Source: an uncultured Clostridia bacterium (GTDB lineage Bacteria > Bacillota > Clostridia > UBA1381). From it: 8,691 bases of DNA. Under the pieces are notes generated by a model. The model saw only the letters and a list, made by a program, of their open reading frames with translations, searched no databases and was not told where the DNA came from. Each line of letters opens with the position of its first letter. The stretch's first letter is position 1. Location of the stretch: positions 1-8,691 of the forward strand of contig CAJTUY010000060.1 of NCBI GenBank assembly GCA_910579415.1, in the 5' to 3' direction. A program made the translations under genes and the position numbers. Of this stretch, positions 1 through 6,396 are shown piece by piece.

Positions 1-519
1 GCGAAAGGCGCCAATTCAAGTGTAGTTGAGGAAAATTTGTACGGTTTTTGGCATAAAGGAACCATACATTTACCATCGCCCTCAATCCTGACCGTAGAAA
101 GCAACATTATACCGAATACGGCTATTCACGAATTTATACACGCGGTAACATTCGAGCTTAATCCCGACCCAGAAAAAGAGGGATATATAAACACGCAAGC
201 GCCTCGTTATTTGCTTGAAGGAATAGCAACCTACGAGTCGGGCGTCATGTCATATAACTTTATGGAGGCTGGAAAAGCAATACGCGAAAATAAATTCCCA
301 ACCATCGAGGAGCTTGAAACACTGTCACGCCATAATACAAACTACAACATTTATACATACGGAGGCTTATTCTGCGAATATATAGTTAAGCAATACGGGT
401 GGGATAAAATGGTTGAGATTTTAAAAACATTTGATGTGGAATCCGCGCTTGGAAAAAGCAAGGACGATATACGCTCGGATTGGATTGAATTTATCAGAAA
501 GAGATATAACATAAAATAA
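1..519 (+). CDS. Peptidase MA-like (gluzincin) zinc metallopeptidase, 3' part
   Basis: The reading frame is open from the first base of the window, so the gene starts to the left; 172 codons are visible. The fragment carries HEFIH (residues 43-47 of the visible part), the HExxH zinc site. About 26 residues later comes LLEGIATY, whose Glu (residue 73) fits the third zinc ligand of gluzincins of the peptidase MA / M1-like superfamily. The tail has aromatic, helical segments (GGLFCEYIVKQYGW) typical of the helical subdomain after this site. Such proteins are often secreted or membrane-anchored peptidases of unknown substrate, but the N-terminus that would show a signal peptide is missing. A TTG at 37 could be read as a start but has no ribosome binding site and would be internal. 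The family call is fairly safe; the substrate is unknown. Confidence 0.75.
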   Translation, partial: AKGANSSVVEENLYGFWHKGTIHLPSPSILTVESNIIPNTAIHEFIHAVTFELNPDPEKEGYINTQAPRYLLEGIATYESGVMSYNFMEAGKAIRENKFPTIEELETLSRHNTNYNIYTYGGLFCEYIVKQYGWDKMVEILKTFDVESALGKSKDDIRSDWIEFIRKRYNIK

Positions 520-530
520 ATTTCATATAC

Positions 531-692
531 ATTGAAGAAGATATTTATATTGCCGAACTTGATTTAAAGCAGCTTCGCCGTTATCGTAAGACTGAGGTAC
601 ACGGAAATGCCTATCGGCATCCAAACAAATACAAGAAGCTGGTTGATACGGAAATAAACAGCCCGTTTATCAGGAATAATTACCGAAAATAG
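531..692 (+). pseudogene. C-terminal remnant of a carbon-nitrogen hydrolase (nitrilase family)
   Basis: This stretch is open for 53 codons and ends at TAG 690-692. The frame has a stop at 507-509 and no ATG, GTG or TTG with a ribosome binding site. The translation, EEDIYIAELDLKQLRRYR then EVHGNAYRHPNKYKKLV, resembles the C-terminal end of carbon-nitrogen hydrolase family amidases (a TAELDL-type strand, then an R-x-x-EVxGNAYRxPxxY segment). The Glu-Lys-Cys catalytic core would lie upstream and is absent, so it cannot be active. It overlaps the end of the metallopeptidase frame by only a few bases, which suggests a deletion joined the two genes. The family match is from memory of the pattern and is moderately sure. 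Confidence 0.55.
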
Positions 693-698
693 AATATT

Positions 699-730
699 AA
701 AATGACGCGTATATACACGCGTCATTTTTT
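699..730. terminator. Bidirectional Rho-independent terminator
   Basis: A perfect 12-bp stem, AAAATGACGCGT (699-710) against ACGCGTCATTTT (717-728), encloses a 6-nt loop and ends in TTTTTT on the plus strand. The A-run on the left gives a shorter T-run on the minus strand. It sits between converging genes and contains the stop codon of pnuC (722-724), so it can serve both directions. Confidence 0.8.
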
Positions 731-1402
731 ATTTGCCTGACGTTTCTGCATTTCTGACCAGTTGACAAACCCATAAATATCATTTACTAAAAACATTGAA
801 AAACACACAATAACAGATATATATGACGTATTCGTCACCGCCGCCATCGCCCACAGTACAATCAGCACAATATCATTCGCCGCATATGCAATCGCAAAAA
901 AAGGACTTCTCTTATATGTCAGATATACAGCAAGAAAGCTTGTAGTTACCGAAATTGTACTCGGTATAATATTTGCAGTATGAAAAAAGTCAAGAATGAA
1001 ATAGAATAAAAGCGTAACTATGGCAGTCAATGCAGTCATAAAAACAATATCCTTTTTCTTTAGTCTGTTCACTCTTACCTCAGATTTATTCCCGTTATAT
1101 GGATTTCTCAGCCACGCAATCAGAGCAAAAACTGCCATAGGAGCAGTCATTCCCGCATATGTTACCATTTCACCGTAATATGAAAATGTAAACGATATAA
1201 TCCCGTACAAAATACTGAATATCACCATAAGCGCCTGTCCAATCGGATTGCCTTTCGCGTTAAAAATCAGTGATGTTACTCCTATTATTGACGCAACCAA
1301 TGTTAAAATACCGTTTCCGCCAAAAATAACGAACGAGGCAATAATAAGCGCAATTGATACGCACCAAAGCATGATTTCAAGAGCTGAAAAATATTTTTTC
1401 AT
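722..1402 (-). CDS. pnuC: PnuC-family nicotinamide riboside/mononucleotide transporter
   Basis: This 226-aa membrane protein has about seven hydrophobic segments, the usual PnuC topology and size. Recognisable PnuC features are the GNPIGQALMVIFSILYG segment near residues 51-67, the AWLRNP turn, and the second-half helices with AYAANDIVLIVLWA and a late NDIYGFVNW motif (about residues 207-215). In the known family these proteins (SWEET-like fold) carry nicotinamide riboside inward by facilitated diffusion, and a cytoplasmic kinase traps it for NAD synthesis. Related members (PnuT, PnuX) carry thiamine or riboflavin, so the substrate is not certain. The ATG at 1400-1402 is preceded by a GAGAAAGG ribosome binding site. 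It lies 108 bp downstream of serA on the same strand, with a terminator-like hairpin between, so it may be read separately or by controlled read-through. Confidence 0.85.
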   Translation of the reverse strand: MKKYFSALEIMLWCVSIALIIASFVIFGGNGILTLVASIIGVTSLIFNAKGNPIGQALMVIFSILYGIISFTFSYYGEMVTYAGMTAPMAVFALIAWLRNPYNGNKSEVRVNRLKKKDIVFMTALTAIVTLLFYFILDFFHTANIIPSTISVTTSFLAVYLTYKRSPFFAIAYAANDIVLIVLWAMAAVTNTSYISVIVCFSMFLVNDIYGFVNWSEMQKRQANKK

Positions 1403-1419
1403 ATTTTCTTACCTTTCTC

Positions 1420-1480
1420 AAAAAAATAAGCATCCGCTATACACATCTTCAAAGACCTAACGATGTGTAAACGAATGCTT
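1420..1480 (-). terminator. Terminator or attenuator hairpin between serA and pnuC
   Basis: Read on the minus strand, a two-part stem forms. AAGCATTCG (1480-1472) pairs with CGGATGCTT (1436-1428), and ACACATC (1468-1462) pairs with GATGTGT (1447-1441). They are separated by a small internal loop (TTT against ATAG) and closed by a 14-nt loop. Seven T (1426-1420) follow after one A. This is a strong Rho-independent terminator after serCA. It also lies directly before the pnuC ribosome binding site and has competing upstream pairings, so it could act as an attenuator. Confidence 0.7.
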
Positions 1481-1510
1481 TTTTACATTCCTGCCCGGTG
1501 GCAGTCACTA

Positions 1511-2665
1511 TTATTTTATAACTCTTACCTTTATAACCGCGTCCATCGCATTAAGCTTTTCAACCGCATCAGCAGGGATTTCGTGGTCGGTATTTATAAT
1601 TGTATACGCGATTTCTCCGCGTGATTTATTTATCATATCGGAAATATTAACGCTTGAAAGCGCGTCTGTAAACTTAGCGATTACATTCGGCATATTTTTA
1701 TGCGCGATTGTAATTCTTCCGACATTACCGTCAGGCAATGAACAGTTCGGGAAGTTTACCGAATTTAAAATGTTTCCGTTTTCAAGGAAATCAGCAATTT
1801 CCTCTGCCGCCATCACGGCACAGTTGTCTTCTGATTCCTCAGTTGACGCTCCAAGATGCGGAATATTTATAATTCCCTTCTGATTTACAGTTTCGCTGTC
1901 TGCAAAATCAACAACATACTTTTTAACTTTGCCCGAAGCGATTGCCTTCTTAATATCATCATTATTAACAAGTCCGCCGCGCGCAAAATTCAATATTACA
2001 ACGCCGTCCTTCATCTGAGCGATTGTTTCAGCATTTATTGTGTTTCTTGTAGAGTCCATAAGCGGCACATGAATTGTGATATAATCAGCAGCCGCATATA
2101 CCTCATCAGGAGTATTCGCCTTCTTGACATGTCTTGAAAGCTTTAATGCAGAATCAACCGACAGGTACGGGTCATAGCCTATAACCTCCATACCAAGCGC
2201 ATATGCCGCGTTTGCTACAAGAATACCGATAGCGCCAAGACCGATAATACCGAGCGTCTTACCCTTTATCTCACAGCCTGCAAAATTTGATTTGCCTTTC
2301 TCTACTTGCTTGTCAACGTCATCGCCTGTAAGCGTATTCGCCCACTCAACACCGCCGATTACATCTCTTGACGCAAGCAGCATACCTGCAATTACAAGCT
2401 CCTTAACTGCATTTGCATTTGCACCCGGAGTATTAAATACAACTATTCCCTTTTCCGTGCATTTATCGGTCGGGATATTGTTTGTACCCGCACCAGCTCT
2501 TGCAACTGCCTTTAATGATGCAGGCAATTCCATATCGTGCATTTTATAGCTTCTTAAAATAATTCCGTCCGCGTCTGTGTTAATATCGTCTGTTACATTA
2601 TAATCCGCACCAAGCTTGCTCAGTCCGCATTGCGCGATTTTATTTAAAGTTAAAATATTATACAT
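1511..2665 (-). CDS. serA: D-3-phosphoglycerate dehydrogenase
   Basis: It oxidises 3-phosphoglycerate to 3-phosphohydroxypyruvate with NAD, the entry step of serine synthesis in the cytosol. The 384-aa product shows the D-2-hydroxyacid dehydrogenase layout. An N-terminal substrate-binding lobe has the R-x-G-AGTNNI segment (about 56-64), and a Rossmann domain has GLGAIG (142-147). The catalytic set is Arg229 in NFARGG, Glu258 in DFADSE and His270 in PHLGAST. A short C-terminal ACT-like domain (about 316-384) follows. The length fits the 380-390 aa short form common in Clostridia, not the long form with an extra domain. The ACT domain suggests amino-acid feedback, though this is not shown here. 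The ATG follows an AAGGAG site at good spacing, and the gene begins 26 bp after serC, so the two form an operon. Confidence 0.93.
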   Translation of the reverse strand: MYNILTLNKIAQCGLSKLGADYNVTDDINTDADGIILRSYKMHDMELPASLKAVARAGAGTNNIPTDKCTEKGIVVFNTPGANANAVKELVIAGMLLASRDVIGGVEWANTLTGDDVDKQVEKGKSNFAGCEIKGKTLGIIGLGAIGILVANAAYALGMEVIGYDPYLSVDSALKLSRHVKKANTPDEVYAAADYITIHVPLMDSTRNTINAETIAQMKDGVVILNFARGGLVNNDDIKKAIASGKVKKYVVDFADSETVNQKGIINIPHLGASTEESEDNCAVMAAEEIADFLENGNILNSVNFPNCSLPDGNVGRITIAHKNMPNVIAKFTDALSSVNISDMINKSRGEIAYTIINTDHEIPADAVEKLNAMDAVIKVRVIK

Positions 2666-2691
2666 TTGATTTATCTCCTTTTGACTGCGTA

Positions 2692-3780
2692 TTACTTATT
2701 TTCAGCTTCAAATTTCTTCATAAATTCAACAAGCTTTTCTACGCCTTCAATCGGCATAGCGTTATAAATACTTGCTCTCATACCGCCTACCGAACGGTGT
2801 CCCTTTATGTTGATAAAGCCGTTAGCCTTTGCCTCTGCTACAAATTTTGCATCAAGCTCGTCATTGCCTGTCACAAACGGAACATTCATAAGTGACCTGT
2901 CCTCTGGAACAACTGTCCCCTTGAACATCTCTGACGAATCAAGGAAATCATATAAAATCTTTGCCTTTTTCTCGTTGATTTTCTGCAACTCCTTAACTCC
3001 GCCCTTATCTTTAATCCACTGCAAAACAAGTCCGAGTACATAAATACCGTATGTAGGCGGTGTGTTATACATTGAACCGTTTTTCTGGTGGATTGAATAT
3101 TTAAACATTGTCGGAGTACCGTCAAGGGTTTCCTCCGTAATAAGGTCATTACGCACAATTACAAGCGTAACTCCTGCGGGACCTAAATTCTTTTGTGCGC
3201 CTGCATAAAGAATACCGAATTTTGTAACGTCAATTTCCTCTGCCATTACACACGAAGAAATATCGGCAACAAGTGTAGCCTTTGTATCAGGAATTTTATT
3301 TTCAGTATAATGTGTACCGTAAATTGTATTGTTATAGCAGATATAGCAGTAGTCAGCTTCAGAGTCGAACATACTGCTGTCAGTCTGAGGTATATATGAG
3401 AAAGTCTTGTCTGCGGACGACGCTACGCGATTAACAGTGATGTATCTTTCAGCCTCATCAGCAGCTTTCTTTGCCCACTGACCTGTTATAATATAATCAG
3501 CTTTTTTATTCTTTATACCAAGATTCATCGGAATTGCCGCAAACTGTGAGGACGCTCCTCCCTGCAAAAACATTACTGTATAATTATCAGGAACGTGCAT
3601 AATCTCGCGTACAAGCGCTTCCGCATTATCGATAATAGCCTGATATTCTTTACTGCGGTGGCTCATCTCCATAACAGACTGACCGCTTGAGCCGTATTCT
3701 GTCATTTCTGCCGCTGCCTTCTCAAGAACCTCCAATGGCAGCATTGACGGACCTGCCGAAAAATTATAAACTCTACTCAT
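2692..3780 (-). CDS. serC: Phosphoserine aminotransferase
   Basis: A pyridoxal-phosphate enzyme that converts 3-phosphohydroxypyruvate plus glutamate to phosphoserine, the second step of serine synthesis; many also act in vitamin B6 synthesis. The 362-aa product is full length for the family (about 360). Visible marks are the N-terminal YNFSAGPSMLP, LQGGASSQF (about 72-80) of the phosphate-binding region, Asp173 in VADISS, and Lys197 in YAGAQKNLGPAG, the Schiff-base lysine. The C-terminal GHRSVGGMRASIYNAM (327-342) is also typical. The ATG at 3778-3780 is preceded by GGAGGT at about 8 bp. It is the first gene of serC-serA and has a clear promoter just upstream. No phosphoserine phosphatase gene is visible in the window. 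Confidence 0.94.
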   Translation of the reverse strand: MSRVYNFSAGPSMLPLEVLEKAAAEMTEYGSSGQSVMEMSHRSKEYQAIIDNAEALVREIMHVPDNYTVMFLQGGASSQFAAIPMNLGIKNKKADYIITGQWAKKAADEAERYITVNRVASSADKTFSYIPQTDSSMFDSEADYCYICYNNTIYGTHYTENKIPDTKATLVADISSCVMAEEIDVTKFGILYAGAQKNLGPAGVTLVIVRNDLITEETLDGTPTMFKYSIHQKNGSMYNTPPTYGIYVLGLVLQWIKDKGGVKELQKINEKKAKILYDFLDSSEMFKGTVVPEDRSLMNVPFVTGNDELDAKFVAEAKANGFINIKGHRSVGGMRASIYNAMPIEGVEKLVEFMKKFEAENK

Positions 3781-3813
3781 TTGTTAAGACCTCCAAAACT
3801 TAATAATATAATA

Positions 3814-3843
3814 ATTATACACCTATATAATATATTTAGTCAA
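3814..3843 (-). promoter_or_regulatory. Sigma-A-type promoter of serC-serA
   Basis: On the minus strand, TTGACT (3843-3838) and TATAAT (3819-3814) are spaced by 18 bp, with about 33 bp from the -10 to the serC start. The surroundings are very AT-rich. No T-box motif or recognised riboswitch is seen in the short leader. Confidence 0.75.
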
Positions 3844-3909
3844 TAACATTTGTGGCATTTATACCAATCCGGCGGTAAAAATTTATATAATTTTTTTCAG
3901 TTTTTTTTA

Positions 3910-4464
3910 CTATTTTGTATAATTTTCTACAACATCAGCTATCGCCCAAGCGATTTTTGACTGATATTTCTCGTCAGAAAGCTTTTTTTCCTCGTCAGGA
4001 TTTGACAAAAAACCACATTCTATAAGTATTTCGGGTATAGGTGGATTTTTCATAAGGAAAAGACTTTCATCTGCGGTTTTTACCGCATGCATTTCCGCAC
4101 CTGTAACCTTGCTTATACTTTCCTGTATCGACTTCGCTGTCTCCTCTATTTCGGGATGATTTTTATCGTAAAAAATATGAAGTCCGCTCACTTTCTGGTC
4201 ACTGAATGAATTCATATGTATACTCAAAAACAAATCAGCTCCGCTGTCGCGTATTATTTCACGGCGCTTATTCATATCGGATATTTTCATTTTCCGTATT
4301 GTCTGCGCGCCTTCGTCCTGCAATCCGCTGTCACCTTCACGCGTCAGAAGTACCTCAACCCCTTTGCCTTCAAGTATTTCCTGCAATTTCTCCACAATTG
4401 CCAAATTTATGTCCTTTTCCAGTGTACCATTTATCCCTACCGCTCCGCCGTCAGGCTCACCGTG
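3910..4464 (-). CDS. cwlD: N-acetylmuramoyl-L-alanine amidase, CwlD type: 3' part, cut by the recombinase element
   Basis: Amidase_3-fold zinc enzymes cut the bond between muramic acid and L-alanine. CwlD acts in forming muramic delta-lactam in the spore cortex. The amidase frame begins at HGEPDGGAVG (His codon 4462-4464) and runs on through GTLEKDINLA, LLTREGD, SIHMNSF and ILIECGFLSNP. This gives all three zinc ligands (His, Glu of LEKD, His of SIHMNS) and the catalytic Glu of IECGF. The first part of the protein (signal or anchor, first strand and the Asp-x-Gly of DxGHG) is missing: in its place the frame reads NQNAP and runs into the recombinase gene until a TGA. No ATG exists in the fragment; a TTG at 4402-4404 is a poor start and would drop two zinc ligands. 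As it stands, the gene should be inactive. CwlD over other Amidase_3 members is likely but not certain. Confidence 0.8.
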   Translation of the reverse strand, partial: HGEPDGGAVGINGTLEKDINLAIVEKLQEILEGKGVEVLLTREGDSGLQDEGAQTIRKMKISDMNKRREIIRDSGADLFLSIHMNSFSDQKVSGLHIFYDKNHPEIEETAKSIQESISKVTGAEMHAVKTADESLFLMKNPPIPEILIECGFLSNPDEEKKLSDEKYQSKIAWAIADVVENYTK

Positions 4465-4500
4465 TGGGGCGTTCTGGTTCTGCTTTAAAATTTCCAGTGT
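4440..4500. other. Predicted attachment-site junction (attL or attR) in cwlD
   Basis: Amidase coding sequence is recognisable up to the His-Gly codons at 4459-4464. On the other side the DNA belongs to the recombinase gene, whose stop is at 4485-4487. The crossover should therefore lie near 4459-4470. The expected Asp-Ala-Gly-His-Gly is read here as Asn-Ala-Pro-His-Gly, so a few matching bases (GCC and CACGGT) may be shared by both att sites. The exact crossover dinucleotide cannot be set without the other end of the element or an empty site. Confidence 0.6.
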
Positions 4501-6068
4501 ATTTCTATCTCTCTTTCATGGGTTTCGGGGTCAAGTTTTCCCACATATACTCCCTCAATCAGCTCATGAACAAGCTCAAACGTCAGCTTTTCAGTATTTT
4601 TATACTTTTCTAAAATCGCTTCACGGCTTAGGGCATTTTGTTTTTCGCTTGTTAAATTCTCAAGATCTTTTTTTATCAATTCCAGCCGTTCATTGCATTG
4701 ACTGATTTCCATGTTGAAATTATCGTTTAACAGCTTAAACTGCTCGTCATTTATCAGTCCGCTTAGCTTATCCTTATAAAGCTGTACTGAGTTAGTCTGT
4801 ACTTTGGCAATTTTCTTTTCAAGCTGTTTTTGCTCTTCCTCCATTGCCGAAATACGGTTGTTTTGTTTCGTCTGTAAGCTTATCTGAGTTCCGTCAAAGT
4901 ATGTGTCGGACAGCTTCTGCAATTCCTTCAAAATCAAATCCTCTAAATCAATCTGACGGATACTGTGTATGTTATCGCATATCCCCTCGCTGTTTTTTAC
5001 AGTACGACAGCGATAATACTTATATCTGTTCTTTCCGCTCTGATAGCTCATTCGCCACATTCCCGAACCACATTCCCTGCAATGAACAATCCCGCGTAAT
5101 GGGTTGATTTCATTGCTGTCGGCTTTGAATTGCTTGTCGTTTCCCTGACGGCTTTTCAGCAGATTTTGTACTGTATTCCACAATTCCTCATCTATAATCG
5201 GCTCGTGCATATCGGGAACAACTATCCATTCGCTTTTGGGCATTTTTACGCGTTTCTTATTTTTATAAGAAAGATTTTTCGACTTTCCCTGCACCACCGC
5301 ACCCGTGTAAACCTCCTGACGCAGTATGTAGTAGATACTGCTGTCCCTCCACTGCCTTGAAGCAGTATTTTCCGCGTTTGGATTGCGGTAGTTAAGTCCC
5401 TGCATTTCCTTGTACACAGCAGGCGACGGTATCTGCTTTTCGTTTAAGGTCTTTGCTATACGCATATATCCCATTCCCTGCTTATACATCTCGAAAATGC
5501 TTCTTACCACCTCAGCCGCGGGCGGGTCGATAATAAATTTATGCTTATCGTCAGGGTTAAGCTTGTAGCCATACGGAGCGTACGGGCAGCAATACTCGCC
5601 TTTGAGCTTTTTATGCTTTAAGGTACGTCTGATATTGTCGGATAAATCCTCCAGATACCACTCGTTTATAAGCCCGTTTATCTGTCGGGCTTTCTTGTTT
5701 CCTGCAACACTTGTGTCGGCGTGGTCTACAATACTGACAAACCGCACGTTCCATTCGAGAAACTTCCCGTGTATGTACTTTTCAACAATCTCCATATCTC
5801 TGGAAAATCTTGACTGCGTTTTGCAAAGCACAATGTCAACCTTGCCCTCCTCGCAGTCCTTGAGCATTTGATTAAACGCAGGTCTTTCCCTGTCTGCGCC
5901 GCTGTAATCCTCGTCGCACAGAATATTGTGTATCTGCCACCCCTGCTCTATGCAGTAATTTATAAGCATTGACTTTTGATTTTGAATACTTTCGCTTTCG
6001 TCCGCCGCACACCTCTTATCTCTGTCCTCGTCAGACAGCCTTACATATATATCTGTTAAATTCCTCAA
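4485..6068 (-). CDS. Large serine recombinase (site-specific integrase/excisionase)
   Basis: This 527-aa enzyme cuts and rejoins DNA at att sites through a serine-DNA link. The N-terminal resolvase domain (1-150) has IYVRLS with Arg10 and nucleophile Ser12, DEDYSGADRERPAF, and KTQSRFSRD with the conserved arginines. A Recombinase domain (about 165-270) follows, with PYAPYGYKL and WRDSSIYYILRQEVYTG. A zinc ribbon uses Cys330, Cys333, Cys354 and Cys364, and a coiled-coil stretch spans about 403-475 before the tail. All parts are present, so it is probably active. The start is TTG (6066-6068) 7 bp after a strong AGGAGGT (6076-6082). The gene is the outermost one of the element; its last codons lie inside the predicted attachment site in cwlD. 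It fits the TnpX/SpoIVCA/SprA class; this is a family assignment, not a specific orthologue. Confidence 0.93.
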   Translation of the reverse strand: MRNLTDIYVRLSDEDRDKRCAADESESIQNQKSMLINYCIEQGWQIHNILCDEDYSGADRERPAFNQMLKDCEEGKVDIVLCKTQSRFSRDMEIVEKYIHGKFLEWNVRFVSIVDHADTSVAGNKKARQINGLINEWYLEDLSDNIRRTLKHKKLKGEYCCPYAPYGYKLNPDDKHKFIIDPPAAEVVRSIFEMYKQGMGYMRIAKTLNEKQIPSPAVYKEMQGLNYRNPNAENTASRQWRDSSIYYILRQEVYTGAVVQGKSKNLSYKNKKRVKMPKSEWIVVPDMHEPIIDEELWNTVQNLLKSRQGNDKQFKADSNEINPLRGIVHCRECGSGMWRMSYQSGKNRYKYYRCRTVKNSEGICDNIHSIRQIDLEDLILKELQKLSDTYFDGTQISLQTKQNNRISAMEEEQKQLEKKIAKVQTNSVQLYKDKLSGLINDEQFKLLNDNFNMEISQCNERLELIKKDLENLTSEKQNALSREAILEKYKNTEKLTFELVHELIEGVYVGKLDPETHEREIEIHWKF

Positions 6069-6072
6069 AGTT

Positions 6073-6099
6073 GTTACCTCCTAATTAAATAGGTGTAAC
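6073..6099 (-). promoter_or_regulatory. Hairpin that would hide the recombinase ribosome binding site
   Basis: In the minus-strand RNA, GUUAC-A-CCUA pairs with UAGG-AG-GUAAC around a 6-nt loop: nine base pairs with a 1x2 internal loop. The AGGAGGU Shine-Dalgarno of the recombinase lies in the 3' arm. This could hold down translation until something opens the stem. The pairing is seen in the sequence; the regulatory role is inferred. Confidence 0.45.
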
Positions 6100-6138
6100 C
6101 GCTTTTGTATGTAACAATATTGTACCATACATCAGCGG
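6099..6138. repeat. 40-bp interrupted dyad between the 42-aa gene and the recombinase
   Basis: The sequence has the symmetric form CCGC-N4-GTATG-N2-ACAATATTGT-N2-CATAC-N4-GCGG, centred between 6118 and 6119. Every named block matches its partner, so 28 of 40 positions obey perfect dyad symmetry. It does not end in a T-run, so it is not a usual terminator. It could be an operator, a recombinase binding site or an RNA hairpin in the operon transcript. Confidence 0.6.
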
Positions 6139-6142
6139 CAAA

Positions 6143-6271
6143 TTAAAGCTTATTCTCGCAAAAGTTAATATAATTTTCATAATGCTTATTGAACGATTGC
6201 TTTTGTGTTTCAAAATCATTAGTCTTAAATATATTTTTTACAATAAGTATTCCCTCCTGCTTTGTTTTCAT
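6143..6271 (-). CDS. Small 42-aa protein upstream of the recombinase
   Basis: The ATG at 6269-6271 follows CGGAGG (6286-6281) with a gap of about 9 bp, a near-ideal ribosome binding site, and the frame ends at TAA 6143-6145. The product begins MKTKQEGILIVKNIF and ends ENYINFCENKL: short, slightly basic, with an amphipathic helical look and no membrane segment. It lies 74 bp upstream of the recombinase on the same strand and shares its predicted promoter, so the two are probably co-transcribed. No domain is recognised. By position it could be a directionality factor or a regulator of the recombinase, as small proteins beside serine integrases sometimes are (SprB beside SprA in SPbeta is known), but nothing in the residues proves this. 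Confidence 0.65.
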   Translation of the reverse strand: MKTKQEGILIVKNIFKTNDFETQKQSFNKHYENYINFCENKL

Positions 6272-6365
6272 TGTAAAGCACCTCCGAATTATAATATGTC
6301 TTAATTTTGTCTGTAATGTTCAAAGGCTTGTTCCCTTTATTTTCATACAAACAATATTTTTCTAT

Positions 6366-6394
6366 ATTATATTTCCGGCGTATTTTCATTACAA
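6366..6394 (-). promoter_or_regulatory. Probable promoter of the 42-aa gene and recombinase operon
   Basis: On the minus strand, TTGTAA (6394-6389) and a perfect TATAAT (6371-6366) are spaced by 17 bp. This gives a leader of roughly 90 nt before the 42-aa gene. A copy of the repeated CCAAGTGCAAAAAA motif (6397-6410) abuts the -35 box on its upstream side, a common place for an activator or repressor site. Confidence 0.5.
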
Positions 6395-6396
6395 TA

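Noticed and set aside
3910..4404. Short amidase starting at TTG 4402-4404 as a working gene
   Set aside because: There is no ribosome binding site at this TTG, and the product would lack the first zinc His and the LEKD Glu, which are coded upstream in the same frame.
1248..5871. Several plus-strand open frames of 70-135 codons within the serA, serC, amidase and recombinase region
   Set aside because: They are antisense shadows of well supported minus-strand genes and show no ribosome binding sites or family features.
6288..6316. TTACAG-N17-TATAAT promoter just upstream of the 42-aa gene; also CATATTATA resembling a sporulation sigma-K -10 box
   Set aside because: The start of transcription would fall at or past the Shine-Dalgarno, which would be left out of the mRNA. 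For sigma-K, the -35 AC is not at the proper distance. The 6366-6394 promoter fits better.
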